Counted from the stretch's first letter, positions 10,801 through 22,900 are shown. The stretch is DNA of 64,000 bases from Amoebophrya sp. A120 (GCA_905178155.1 CAJINV010000004.1:690629-754628), one strand, 5' to 3'. Made by a program: numbers and translations. Notes: generated by a model from the letters alone, not told the origin.

Positions 10801-13800
10801 TATTCGATTCCACCTGCTTCTGAAAAGCCAAAAACTTCTTGGGTTGTTGTAATTTCTATCAATGCAATACTTCTGCAATGCATATCTTCCACCAGCTGCA
10901 ACACGGGGTCAATGGGCACTACTTCGTCGCGGAAGGGCTTGAAGCCGGGCACGTACCGCTCGCTCTGCTGGGCTTGTATCATTTGTAAAAACGTCCCCAC
11001 CCCATAGCTGTCATGCAAATCTGCATGCTCAAATGCTTTCTCATGCGGAGCCCCATGACAGGCATTCTCTAGGCGATTTTTGGATTTTGTAGCACTCCAA
11101 TCAGCATAATAGGGTAGATCTGTGATGCTGCTGAACAAGCTGAACCGGATTACACTACGAGTCCAAACTTGTCATGCGCAACACCCAAAGCTGACAGATT
11201 TGTCTAGCAGATTCGCCATCTTGACTATGGGGTGGGGAGATTTTTCCTCACAATAGCTTGCGCGGCGTAGTCGTAGTATTCCTGCGCGTACAGGTACGCG
11301 CGCAAATCCACGGAACGGTCACTCTTGCACCGCGCCTCTTTGTTCTCGTAGGCGGGACAGGCGAAGACGGGCGGAAACTCCGCCGCCAGAGCATCTCGCC
11401 GGGCTGCCACCTCGGCCTTGAGAAACGGGAGGCACCGGAGCTTGGACTCGAAGGAGTCCTTCAGAACGAGGGCCGCGTCCACGCAGACGACCGCGTAGTG
11501 CTTGAGTTCCCGGTATGCAATACAAATTTCGCGTACATGCACAAGATGCATCACAAATTTCACCAATTTGGAGTGTGCTGACACTTGTCATGCTAAACTA
11601 GAATCGGAGTCAAGTTTTGTCATGCAGGGGCACCAGCATTTGTACTACGTCTACGTGTACGGGAAATTTACTGTGGATACCCGGAAGGCTTCTTCCTCGG
11701 CGGCATACGGGCCGGTAGAAAAGATTTTCGTGCACGCGGAGAACCGCTGCCGTCCGGTAAAAGGGTCAAAGAACCGGACCCAGGTCGTCACGTTCGTCGC
11801 AGCCTCCCGCTCGACTTCGACCCGCTTCCGCGTCTCTGCTCGCGCGTACCGCGAGATCGTGTCTGCCATGTCGTCTTCCCAAGAAGTAGTTGTAGCAGAA
11901 CCTCCCGTTGTTCCGTCACCACCACCCTGGTTCTTGTAGTCAAGCAGAACGGGATAGCTCGAGCCGTGGTTGCTTGACAACGTGGTGAAGTCGTTCCACC
12001 GCGTGATCGAGGCGTCTGGGGAAATATCGAACAAAAAAGCATTAGCGTTAGCGTTTTCAAATTTTTTCAAACAAGCGAAATTTTTTTCGATTTTGCATGT
12101 TAAGTTAGCAAGTTCACGCTCAGACGAACATCTGTCAGCTAAGTGTGTATCCTTCTCCTCCCGTGCAACAGGAAGCCGGCGCCCCTTCGTATCCTCCAGC
12201 ATTTTGTTGCAGATCCTCTCCGCCGTTGGTCCGTACTTCAGTGCCCAAGCGTTGATGGTGTTATCCACCCGCCATCGGGCTGCCACCATCGTCGCCGGGC
12301 TTTTGCCTGATTTGACCAGGTTCGGGGCAGATTGTAATGCGGGTTTGCATTTCTTTTGGGTGTCTACTGGCGTTTCGTGGCCGAGCCATCAAAAATCTAC
12401 AGATTTGATGGCCAGCTGATGCAAATTTGAGTGGTCAACAGAAAAAACGCTAATGGTGAAATTTTTTTTCCAGCTATAGGTCGCGTCAAAGTCTGTCATT
12501 AGCGTTTTTTACAGGCACCCAAAAAAACGCTAATGCCAAAAATTTTTTTTTAGCGTTAGGTCGTGCCAAACTCCGCCATTAGCGTTTTTTTCCGAACCGC
12601 ACAAAAGCCGCACTTTTTTTGGGCGCCCGGAATAAACGCTAATGCCAGACTTTGGCACGAGCTAATGCTGCAAAAAAAAATTTAGCATTAGCGTTTTTTC
12701 GGGTACCAGGAAAAAACGCTAATGCCAAACTTTGGCACGACCTGTAGCTGGAAAAAAAAGTTTGGTGTTAGCGTTTTTTTTGTGGACCATTCAAATTCGC
12801 CTCTGCTCGGGGGGTCAAAATGACCTCCGAGGACAGAAACGCTAATGCCAGACTTTGGGAAGCTTGATCATCTTGCTCGGGCTCAAGAGCCGCGAGCCAA
12901 AAACGGGTCTCCAGGCACTCCAGGAGCGACGGCTTGTCAGCCCGCCGCATGGTCAGGAGGTCGCGTAGCCGGGAGTCCCTGGAGCCCCAGACATGCGCGC
13001 GGCCAAGCTGTCGCCCAGATCTTTGGCGGTATCATCTCCGATCCGCTCCGCGGCCGAAGAGACTGCTTCCACTGCTTCCAGTTAGCGCGAATCTGTCTGA
13101 ACGGAACACAGCTACCTCACTAGCTAGAATGAAAAAAAATTTGGCTTTCGCCAGCAAATGTCAAAACGCTAACGCTAATGCTTTTTTGTTAGATAGGAAA
13201 CGACGTAGGCCGACAGGGTGATGCTCCACCCGACCGGGAACAGGGCTTGCAAGTCCGTCTCCCAGTCTACGTCGTCAAACCGCAAAGAGTTCGCGTCCGC
13301 GTCCGTGACTAGGAGAACCATAGCGTGGCAAAAGTCCCGGTCCTCGAGGCAGGGCTGCGCCACGGTATCACAGGCAAAACTGTTTTTAAAGAACGGCTTT
13401 ATTCACGCATTTTTGCAGTCATGCATGGCAATGCAAATATATCGTGCATGCTATGCAATACAAATAAAAGTATTTTGGGCACCTTTTCTCTTTATGCATC
13501 AGCATTGATTCATTACTGCATGGCAAATTACGATCTTTGTCTTTCCTTTGATACGCGGTGGTCGGAAAGCCGTCGGGAAAGGACGGTCCCCCGGTCCCGG
13601 CCGCAATCGTGAGCCCGAGAAACGCGGCGGGGGGCAGCGTGTACCACAAATCTACGGACTCAAAGTCGTCTCGCGCGCCCAGCCAGTCGAGCCCCGCCTG
13701 TTTGTTCTCCTCCGTGGCAACCACGAAGTGCACCGAGAACACGTCCCCCCAACTTTCCCTTTCCACGCCGGTGTAGAGAAACAAAGAAAACCGGTCGTGT

Positions 13801-16049
13801 TGGGTGAGCGAGCTGATCGCTTTCTGCACCGCGGTTTTCACCGCGGGCCATTTGCCGCTTTCTAACATCGATCCGCTGCAGTCGATAGCGAAGACCACGT
13901 TCTTGGTGACCCGGTGTTCCAGGCCCTTTTCGTACCACGGTGCTTGTCGCGCGTCGTAGTTTTCCAGCGACGATGTGGCTTTTGGGGCTGGGAGAGGACG
14001 GCGCTCCTGGAGGTCGTGGCTCGAAGTAGCGGAGGTGCTTATTTGCGGCAAAGTTGCATTCGAAACTGCACTTGCTGCGCTAGAAATACCACTAGTGTTC
14101 ATCGCGGGTGCTGATGCATCAGCTAGTAACGAGCTTGGTGGAGGAGGAGGACCACTCGCGGCTGCTGCAAATAAAGCCGCTGCTGGGCGGTTCCTGGAGG
14201 TCTGAACTTCGGTGAAAGACGACGCCACAGTGTGCTGCTCTTCTTCCGCCTCCTCCAGATTCATGTCCACATTCGGCCACTCAACCACTCTCCCAGTGGT
14301 AGCGAACCCGAAGTTGGCGTAAGCGACGTAGGTTGTTGGTCCAGTGTACACTTCTTGTTCGGAGGTCTCATCCCCACCATCTTGCAGCTCATGATCTGGT
14401 GGTCCGAAGTGCTTTACGAAGATTTTTCCGACCTGCGCGGCGACGCAGTCGTCAAAGTTTTTTTCGTCTTGCAAATCGTCCTGCACGCTGCTCACTCCCG
14501 GAAAAATAACCATGGGATCGCGAGTCGTGATCAAGCCGTCCGATGTGATCCGCGCCCCCGTGCTGCTGTAGCGGGGTGATGTCGATTCGTCCCCCTGATC
14601 GTCCACCTGCCAGCGGGCGGGTAGGACGGCAAAGTAGCTTTCTTCCAGCCCGGACCGGTCAAAAAACCCGTCCCCGTCAGACGCCGCGGCGAGGTGGAAA
14701 TTGCCGAGAACAGATACGCCGGATTTTTGCGTTTGTCCTGCAAGAGCAAGATCAGCACTGTCACCAGTGTGGTCACTGCGGAGATCAGGAGTGTTGTCCC
14801 AGTCCCAACCTCCGTAGTTTCCATAATTGTCCCAGTCACCCGTGAGCGGAACGCAAGCAGTTCTTGGACTAGAAGTGCCGACGCTAGAAGCTGCACCAGT
14901 TGCAGCTCCATCGGCATTCGCGTCGCTACATACGCCGAATTTCTCAGCCATGAATCCACTCGGAGAAGTTGTTCGCAGCAGCTCTGCCTTCTGCGCCAGC
15001 GAGGCGGAGGAGTTGGCGTCTCTTTGCACTTTACGACACCCCGTAGCTCTTTCGCTGGTAGTTGACAAGAGCACGGTGTCTTCAATTTCTTTTTTTAATT
15101 GCAAGACCTTTTCCTCCACACGCGTGAGCTGGTCCTGGGTGAAGGTCCGGTGCTGGTCGGTGGTCAGGTTTCTTCTCGCGTAGTACGTGTGGGGAAGGGT
15201 CGTGGTCGTGGTGGAAGTAGTACTGGAATTAGTAGTAGAGTCAGATGAATTGCTTCTACTAGAAGACGAGGAAGCTTGCTGCATAGAGGATTCAGCAGGA
15301 GAAGCAGGTCCTGTTCCTGCTATTAGCTGCATTGACTCGTTTATTGTTGCGTTTGAGGATGTCAATTGCACCACAGTCGAGTAGTTGGTAGCACTAGCAG
15401 TTAAAGCGTTCTTGGTCGCTGTCGTGTCAACATCCTCTTCGGGTTCTCGTACTAGCAGCTGCTGCTGCGAAAGAATCTCCGAATTATGCGCTTGAAGAAG
15501 CCGATCCTGCTGTTCTCGTCTCTGCTGGTGGTCATCTTCAGCAGGGCTGCCCACGACGAGGTGTTTTCCATTTCGATTTCGTTTTCTGCCCTGTTCCTGC
15601 AACATGACTTTATTCGCCCTCTCCCGAAGAAATGAGGACGAAGATGATGATGACGTAGGAGAATCATCTTCCGCAACGTCAAGAAACCCAGGGGCGGTGT
15701 CCACATCTTTTCCGACCACCCCACTCGTGCTCCTGCTTTTCGTCGTGGAGGTGCTCCTTTTAGCAGCTGCTGATCTGGCTTTATTACGTTCATCTTGTGC
15801 AAGAACTGGTGCGCCGGCGGTTTTGTCCTTCTTCAAGCGAAGAGGGTGATGCTGCTGCGCCGCGTTCTTGTATACAGTGTAGCCCGCACAGGTGGGAGGC
15901 GCCACTGAGTGGAATACATAAGAAATGAAAATCAAACAAGAAGCTGGTCGTGTAAATGAAAGATGTCTGCAGGAGCTAGTAGCTCGATATGAACAACCCG
16001 GCTGGGGTCGCCTCGGGCTGTAAAGGAAAAACAAAAACATATTTTGCAA
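7843..16049 (-). CDS. VWA / YfaP-like single-pass membrane protein (alpha2/delta-like), ten exons
   Basis: Exons: 13554-16049, 13196-13360, 11680-12019, 11508-11256, 10971-10885, 10706-10586, 10117-9873, 9604-9387, 9134-9082 and 8814-7843; all phases agree, about 1649 aa. A Ser/Thr-rich N-terminal half leads to ENYDARQAPWYEKG, resembling the RRPWY segment before the VWA domain of calcium-channel alpha2/delta subunits. The VWA MIDAS follows (AIDCSGSM, about 720), with LLVTDADAN later in the fold. Residues about 1114-1236 (LSWSNCNDIDLHVITP, GGKLDVDMN, GVYTVKVVYF) match the YfaP/DUF2135 beta-domain. A Thr-rich stalk, one membrane helix (TTFLIVALVFCLCTGAALAT, about 1395) and a Lys/Ser-rich tail of about 235 aa end the protein. 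It is probably a surface protein with its bulk outside. The 5' end is unclear: a pyrimidine tract plus CAG lies at 16031, so a further upstream exon or spliced-leader site is possible. Confidence 0.82.
8815..9081 (-). mobile_element. Introner, intron 9 of the VWA gene
   Basis: Ends TATGCAAAGAAAAAAGCG and, inverted, TATCCCGAGAAAAAAGTG, both continuing with a TACAGT motif. Repeat CGACA/CGACG (one mismatch). Excision fuses QCTTT to the Thr-rich stalk in phase 0. Confidence 0.85.
9135..9386 (-). mobile_element. Introner, intron 8 of the VWA gene
   Basis: Perfect 5-bp repeat CAAAA. Ends TATCCAAG and, inverted, TATCCAAC, so the terminal inverted repeat is short. Joins LFQLFK to TADDHWNPYQ in frame. 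Confidence 0.8.
9605..9872 (-). mobile_element. Introner, intron 7 of the VWA gene (TCTGGGTCTGG family)
   Basis: Ends TATGGATTGCAAATATGTCT and, inverted, TATCAAATGCAAAAATGTCT, both followed by GGGTCTGGAAG. Perfect repeat GCCGT. Joins TLRAV to KAAHTF. No GT-AG pair exists at any slip position within the repeat. Confidence 0.93.
10118..10585 (-). mobile_element. Introner with nested palindromes, intron 6 of the VWA gene
   Basis: Ends TATGCATTGCAAGTAC and, inverted, TATGCATTGCAAATATG. Repeat AGGAA/TGGAA. At 468 bp it is longer than its relatives because a block of hairpins sits inside. Excision joins YWANKE to GDFGGKLDVD in the middle of the YfaP-like domain. Confidence 0.88.
10265..10420. repeat. 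Cluster of perfect and near-perfect palindromes inside intron 6
   Basis: Three 13-bp inverted repeats (ATAAGGCGGGCTA type, GGTTAA-G-TTAACC, ACTCGC-AAA-GCGAGT) precede a 59-bp foldback at 10362-10420 with two 29-bp arms, one mismatch and a single-base centre. Nothing similar is seen in the other introners, so this looks like a secondary insertion or an amplified hairpin. Confidence 0.92.
10707..10884 (-). mobile_element. Introner, intron 5 of the VWA gene
   Basis: Ends TATGCATTGCAGAAGTATTG and, inverted, TATCCAGTGCAGAAGTATCG. Repeat GAAGA/CAAGA. Joins QLVED to AGGQVDN in phase 2. Confidence 0.88.
10972..11255 (-). mobile_element. Introner, intron 4 of the VWA gene (CCCCACCCCATAG family)
   Basis: Ends TATTGTGAGGAAAAATCTCC and, inverted, TATCATTTGTAAAAACGTCC, both continuing CCACCCCATAG. 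Perfect repeat CAAGC. Joins YAAQA to QQSERY. Confidence 0.92.
11509..11679 (-). mobile_element. Introner, intron 3 of the VWA gene
   Basis: 171 bp. Perfect repeat CCGGG; ends TATCCACAGTAAATTT and, inverted, TATGCAATACAAATTT. Joins EEAFR to ELKHYAVV. Confidence 0.88.
12020..13195 (-). mobile_element. 1.18-kb introner, intron 2 of the VWA gene (GCATTAGCG family)
   Basis: Ends TATCTAACAAAAAAGCATTA and, inverted, TATCGAACAAAAAAGCATTA, both continuing GCGTTAGCGTTTT. Perfect repeat TTTCC. Excision joins AYVVS to PDASITRW in phase 0. No GT-AG pair fits at any slip position. It contains a hairpin array and GC-rich filler, but no transposase frame. Confidence 0.93.
12442..12781. repeat. Array of four AACGCTAATG/CATTAGCGTT hairpin units
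   Basis: Units at 12442-12510, 12521-12591, 12631-12699 and 12711-12781 each begin with (A)nCGCTAATG and end with its complement, about 70 bp per unit. Units 1-2 and 3-4 carry the same interior (CCAGCTATAGGTCG type) in opposite orientations, so the array is also a larger palindrome. The arm sequence matches the host introner's terminal repeat; a lone left arm sits at 12837. Confidence 0.9.
13361..13553 (-). mobile_element. Introner, intron 1 of the VWA gene
   Basis: Ends TATCAAAGG and, inverted, TATCACAGG; repeat CCGCG/CCGTG. Splits the VWA domain and joins GFPTTA to AQPCLEDRD in phase 0. Several internal TGCAA/ATGCA motifs resemble other families. Confidence 0.78.
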
Positions 16050-16936
16050 AAAGTACTAAGCGAGCAACCACTTTAGTGAAATTTAGATTTTGGGGAAATA
16101 CAAATAGAAAATCGAAAATCTAGATGTGGTATCTTACTCCTGGTCGTGAGAATTTTTTGCGACACGATGTTTTCGTCGTGATAATTGTCTTTTGATGAGA
16201 GTTCGAGTTGTACGATCAACTAGTCAACATTGCTAAATCGATATCACACACGACAACGCTGTACGAACAAATGGAAAGGTTGAGCTGAAGAAGACCGAAT
16301 CCGAAACACCACCTTTTCATGTTGATTAGGACGAACGAGGTACGAACAAAAACGAACGGCACGACGGCGACGCTACAAATCGAACGGCAAACGGACGTGT
16401 ATTAATTTACGAAAAATCCTATCCTGGAACTGCAGGCAAGATTCTATTGCACGAAGATCAAGAAGATACCGATTTGTGATAAAAAAGTGATCAACTTGTT
16501 AACACGGAATACGAGTGAAGCACGACGATTCTATCTCTAGAAGTTTCGTTTTAAAGTTAAACTTAGACGAAGACGACTGCAATAACAATTCAGCCACTTT
16601 GATGTTCGGGGACAACGCCTCCTGAAACGAACGTATAGACCAAGGAAGTGGGATGCGGGAGAGGAAGGAGTGCCGACGTCGCGGTTTGATATAGGTAGAA
16701 CTTCGCACTTTTGCGAACACCAATGGCAATGATTCGTATTTGCGGCAGTGGAAACAAGCTCTTCGTTTTTTTTAGATCACCTCTGTCGTTGTATTTCAGA
16801 TTCATCGTCATCTACATCTACTAACTTACTTGTCGTTTCAAAAGAAGCTCGCATTTTTTTTACCAAGCGCCGCTGCGGTTGCGAGTGCGACTCTAGCTGC
16901 TTGCCAATTAGGATCTCATAAGCCAGGCCGCCGCGT
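16050..16936. other. Intergenic stretch between the VWA gene and the large ORF
   Basis: AT-rich, no frame longer than about 80 codons with coding character. Probably the 5' region of the VWA gene and the 3' untranslated region of the upstream 9-kb frame. Confidence 0.5.
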
Positions 16937-19900
16937 TTACTTGTCTTCTGGTGATTTGTTCTTTGAAGAGTGCTTTGATGTCGCTTTGGATTTCATTGGC
17001 ACTTTCTTATTCGTCTCAGCAGTTGCTTCACAACTTTTGTCCGCAACATCAACGGGAGCAGCGACTTGAGCTTTTTCTTTTTTTGCTTTTTTTGTCGCGT
17101 CACTTTTGGAAGATGAAGCTGGGTCTGCTCCTCCGCGTGAAACCGCTGGCCCACCGTTAGAATTGTTGCGAGCGTTTCTCTTCTTTCCCGTTTGAGCAAC
17201 TACTTCTTGAAGTGCAGCGGAAGCACTTGACGAACTAGCTGCACTGGAAGACGCCGGGACATCATCATTATTTGCAGTAGTTGTTGAAGACGCTTTCTTC
17301 ATTGCTCTCCTGCCAGCGGGCGAAGCACCACGTGCAGTTGGTGCTACCGTATTTCCTTCTGCTTCAGTGTTCATCTTTCTCGAAGTATCTTCACGCTCCA
17401 CCGCTTTAGAAGACGAAAGTGTTGAGCTACCGTCCAGAAGATCTTGAAGATTTTTATCCGCGGATGAAGCAGCTCCTGCTCCGGTGTCCCCGCCTGTGGC
17501 CTTGTTCGCCTTTGCCTTTGGTTTTGCTTTTGGTGACTGCTTAATACCCGTTGCAGGAGTTGTTGCTCTTCGACGACCCGCTTTGGCGTTTTGCGCAGCA
17601 GGCACCACAAGATCATTTGTTCCGCTGCGAGCCGGCTCTTTCGCTGTCGCTTTTTTACCTGCCTCGTCATCTTGCAGGAGCTTGACAGACTTCATAGACT
17701 TGTTCCTTTTTGGAGTGGATGGTTGCGCTGGGGGTGGAGGCATTTTTCTTCCAGAATCTACCTCATGGACCGGAGCCCCCACTGGAGGCGCAGCTTTTGC
17801 TGTAGCACCACGGGTACTGCGACTACGGCTTCTTGCTCCCGCCGACATTATTTTTATTGGTGGCACAGCCGGTTGTGAAGCTTTCGCCTTCGCAGCTTTC
17901 GGCGACGCTGGAACAGAATTTGACTTGGCGCTCGTCTGTTCTTTCCCTTGCAGTTTCATCACCCCACCAGCTGGACTTTTCGGAGATGGTGCGAGAATAG
18001 AAACGCCTGATGAAGATTCTGGCCCATCAGCGGCTAGTACTACTACTGAGGCCCTCCCAGCCTCAGGCTTAGCGGCCTTAGGTGCCTTGGCCTTTGCTTT
18101 TGGCGTACTTGGTGTTTTCCCTTTTTTCAGGTTCTCATTTTCATCTTCGTCGCCGGCGGGGGCTTGCTGTGATCTACTGGATGAGTTCACAACTACCACC
18201 GGAGGAGGGGGGGCCTTTTTGTCTACCTCTACTCCGTCATGCCGATCCAGCAATTCTTGTTTCTCTTTTTTGCGGCGCTTCTTCTTTGAGTCGGCTAATC
18301 CTAATAGTAATACTTCTGCAGGCTCTATTACTCCTTCGTCTACTCCGCGTCCAGATGTTTGTGCCAATGTTGCCGGTTTTGCAGTATTATGTTGTTGAGA
18401 CTTCGCCTCACTGTAGTTGCTTTCGGCGTCCGATACGAACGCTGACCCTTTTCGGCTCCGTTTCATGGGCGTCGCAGACGGAGCTTTTTTACACGAGACG
18501 GAGAAGCGCTTGCTGCTGTTCGGGCGCTTTTCATCTTCGGCGTTTTGCGGTCCTCCTGAATGTGCGATATCGTCTGCCGGTAGCGGAGGTTTATTTGAAG
18601 AACATGGCGCGGCGGGCGTTGATCTTGATGGTACGACGTCCTGCGGTCCTTCTTGTTCAATTTTGGCTTTCTTATTCCGGCGCTTCATGGATGTTGATAT
18701 CGTAGACGCGCTGGATTTGATATCCTCTTGCGCGTCTTGATCTCGCACAACTTGACGATTGCGGTTCCCTATTTCTTTCTTTTTTCCATTGTCGAAGAGG
18801 TCTCCCTCCGCTACAGGTGTAGATCGTGTAGACGTGTTTCTTCTGGTGCGCTTCTTGTTCATCTTCTTGCCGTCAAGGTCAACGCCGGCTGTAGAACTTG
18901 CTGCTTCTTCTGCTTCTGAAAATGAAATTTGTAACTGTGGTGCTACTTCTTCCCCTTCCGGTGCAAGGGCGCCAGCTTTTTGACCTTGCTCGTCTTCGCC
19001 GTCCGACTTCGTCGATTGCTTTTGCGCTTTTGCTTTCTTTACCTGCTGTGTGGCCTTGCCCTTTTTCATACTGGTAGCATAAGAACTTTCATTTTTATGA
19101 GGATCTTCATTTTCGTTTTGAAGAGCCTGAGCTGACGCACGAGCTGCAGCAGCGACGCCGTGACCGTCAGCCAGTTGGTCCGGCTCAACTTCAATATTCG
19201 CCGGCGCGGCCAGGGCCACCTCGTCCTTCTTTTTACCTGCTTGTCCTGGTTCCGCATTCGAGTCCGACATCACCTCCACAACAGAACTCTTCCTACCTCG
19301 CTTCATCGGAGTTTTTCCGGCGGGAGCGTTTTTCATCGGCGTGATGATCATCGTCTTCGTCTTCTTCACTGGGGGAGCTTTTTTGCAGGACACCGAGTAG
19401 CGGCGACCGCCCTTGTCGTTTTGTGAACTACAACTGGACAACTCCTCTCCTGCGCCTCTTTCGGCGTGGTCGGTCTCCGCCAGAAGTTCTTGTTGTGTAG
19501 TTCCTGGTAGTTCGTGTTCTGTCCCTTCATGTTTACTCTTTTCCACCGGGACCTCCTCTTCCCAAACAACCTTGCGCTTATTCTGCTGGCCGCGATCTCC
19601 CCCAGCTGCAACGGAAGTTTGATTGGAAGTAGTCAGGGCCGCTCCTGAACGAAGTAGGTCGCTGCTAGTTCTTTTCAAAGAAGCCGCGGGAGCGTTTTGT
19701 TCTGCTTCTGCACCAATGAGGCTATGACGGAGTCGGAATGTAGGCTCCACCTGCCGTTCGTCGTGGAGCAGCACGGCGGCGGCGGTTGTGGCTTTGGAAC
19801 TCTTGGAAATAGACATCGAGGACGCGGCCGGAACCCTTTCCCTTCCAGTTCCACCTGCCGCATCATCTCCTGCAAGAGCTACATCATGATAAATCGGCAG

Positions 19901-22900
19901 GGAGTATCTCCGACAAAATCCCCACAGACTGGCGCCCCACAGCTTCGCGTCCCTTTCGACGATTCGCAGCCAGATTGCTGGGAATTCGGGTATATCGAGC
20001 CAGGTTTCGGAGAAACAGCTTTCCACCAGACGGAGTAGTTGGTGTTGTGGTCCGCTCGACGGAGTAGAGAAAAACGCTGTCGATGCTGCAGTTGGAGATT
20101 CTCTTGCTTCGTCAAATGTTGAAGACTTGGAAGAGGTTTTTAGGCTACAACTTTTGCTCCGAACTACAAACGGCTGCAGCAGATTCATCAATCGCGTTTT
20201 CGCCGGTGGAGGTCGTATATTTGCAGCTCCTAGTGCACGAGATAGCTGCCTCTCCCCGTCATCGTGAGCGCCACGACCCGGCAAGAAGCTCCTGTTGACA
20301 GCGCTGCGGCCGTCGCTCGTATTCTTCTTCTCCAGCACAGGCCTCCTGCGGGGGCCGACTGCCGCCAGGAGGAGGATTTTCGCGAAGACGACGAGGTGTT
20401 GACCCGAGACTGGTGTACTAGGTGTTGAAGACGATGCTGGGGAAATAGATGCTGCCACTGCAGCTTTTGATTTTGGTGTCCTTGATCCGCTGTCTACCGC
20501 CCAATACAGGCTTTCCAACCGATCACGGTAGATCCCGACGAAGGCCGGGTTTGGACGGCAGGAGGAACTACCCTTGAAGTTCTCCACAGCACAGGCAAAA
20601 TTTGCACGACCCGTGGCTGAGCCCGCTGCACACGTCAGTCTCGTGCCTTCATCTTGTTCGCCCCGTTGGCTGTTCATGTTCTGTGTCGGGGGAGGGAATG
20701 CGATATCATGTTCGTCTTTGTTTTTCCCGTTCAAAAATTCTAGTTCTCCGTCTACAACTTCCAGCGACCCCTTCGGTGCAGCGCCAACTACGCTTTTTCT
20801 CGACGAGAGGCTTTTTCGCCGGGCACCGGGTCCGCCCACAGATAGCCGGCTGTTGCGGCTTTGCGGGTGCACCACGATCGGAGGAGCTGCAGGCTCTACC
20901 TGCGCGACGTCGACTGCTACAGATTGTGGGTTCACTTCTGTGTTCCAAGTTCTTCTTATGTCCAGTTTGTTCTGATTTCCAGATAGCATGAGAAGTTTCA
21001 TTTTCCGCTGCTGCTGCTCAATTTCATAGGCGAACGGTTTGAAAATGAGCGACGCGTCGAGACCGCTGCCACGGGGGGGAGCTGGTACAACTGCTGCAGG
21101 AATTCCATCACGGGACGCGGCTGGAGGTAATATACCACGATCACCTGCCGAACCACCAGAGACAGCACACTGCGTCATCGATAGGGGCACCATGATGTTG
21201 CAAAAAAACCAATCGGGCACCAGCTCCTTGCACAGAATCGCCCCGGTGTCCTTCCTCGTCAGCAGCTCCAGTACCCAGAGCCATGCGCTCGTGGTAGACT
21301 GGACTTGGAGGCACTTCAACAGCGCGGCGAAAAGCCAGGCCAGTTCGGTTTTCTCAAAGTCCTTTCTGGTCTCGTTGGGGGATTTTCGGGTCGTCGTGGA
21401 ACAAACAGAGGTCCTCCGAGGGGCAGGTTTATGTTCTTTTTGGCTGTAGATGCCGTTTGCGGCCTCTTCTCTTTCGTCGCCCTCTAGGTTGTCAACATCT
21501 CCAGGTTTTTTCCAAAACCTCCGTTGTCGCGGCTTCTTGTCTTTACCGCGCTCGGATTTCCGGCGCTTGCGCGGCGGGCCGTCTTGATAAAGCGTATCCG
21601 CGTCATCTCCGAGGCGACTTGCGGTGCCAAAGGTGCTGTCGGACAGGTAGCCGGTCACGTCGGTTTGATTTCCATCGTGGTCCTCGATTTCATCTTCCTC
21701 GTCTGACACAGAGAGGCCGATGATTTTACTATTTGATGAGCGAACGTTTTTGTTTTTCTGCTGCCGCCTCATTTTTCCGTTCAGAATTTCTCGTGCCGGA
21801 TCTCGAAGTTCAATTTCCGTGCCGTCTTTCCGCGAAAGAAGAAATCGTCCCACAAGCGGACTAAACTTCTCTTGCACCTTTTGGTTCCACAAGGTGACGT
21901 CGCGAATTCTGTTAGCACGACCTGAGCCTGCTTTTATGATCATTTCCTTCTTGTTCATTTCCTCCCGCGCTTTCGGCTTCGGGGCGATCTTCTTGCGCGT
22001 CGTTTTCTTTGTGTTGTCGTCCGCCAACAGATCGTCCTCTTCGTCTTCAATGTCGTCGTCAATATTGTCGCTGGCAGCAGCGAGAGATTCTCCATTTTTG
22101 TCACCATCGTGTTCGTCTCCATCTTCTCGAAACAGCGCATCCAGTTCGTCGTCTTGCTCTTCTTCAGGCAGGGCCGTCGCTTGGCCTCTTCCTTGTGCTT
22201 TCTTCCTGCTCTCCAAATCTTCCCGCACCTCGTCCAGCCGATCCTGGTGGTCGCAGTTCAAGACGCACCGGAAGAACAGCGGACTTGCCTCGCAGTCATC
22301 CAAGACTGGAGAACTAGCAACAGTCGCAGTCCCAGCTGCGGGGATATTGCTTCTTGCATTTTCATCACCCGCAGCACCGTGAACAACGTCGTTCCTCTTC
22401 TTTGGGCCCTCCGTTGTTGTGGTCTTATGCCACTCGAGGACTGAAGAATGTTTCCGACCTCCACCACTGTCATTGCAATTATACGACGCATTAACCCATT
22501 TACACACCAGTTTCAAGTAGCCGTCGAGCGTCTGCCCGCGGTTGCGTTTCCCGACCATCGTCTTTTCCTTCAGCCCGGTCTTCACGTATTCGATCAGCAG
22601 GGGTTCGCCGTCGCAATTCTGGAGGATGGAAATCCCCGTCTGCAGCATGGGCTGGAAGGAGAGAAGTCCGTGGGACCGTTTACAGTACTCGAACTTCAAC
22701 TCATCCCCAAACGTGGACGTCAGTCCGTGCATCGCCGACGCCTCCGTGCTGAAGCTGCTGTGGCTGTAGTTTGCGTTGGTCGTCAACGCGAATTTTGCGG
22801 CGGAATCGGATTCGAGGAAGAGAAGATTGGTGCGCGGTAACTCGAACGAACTCACGGCGGGTGGGGGAACTCCTGATGCACAGGAGTGTGAAGTAGAACT

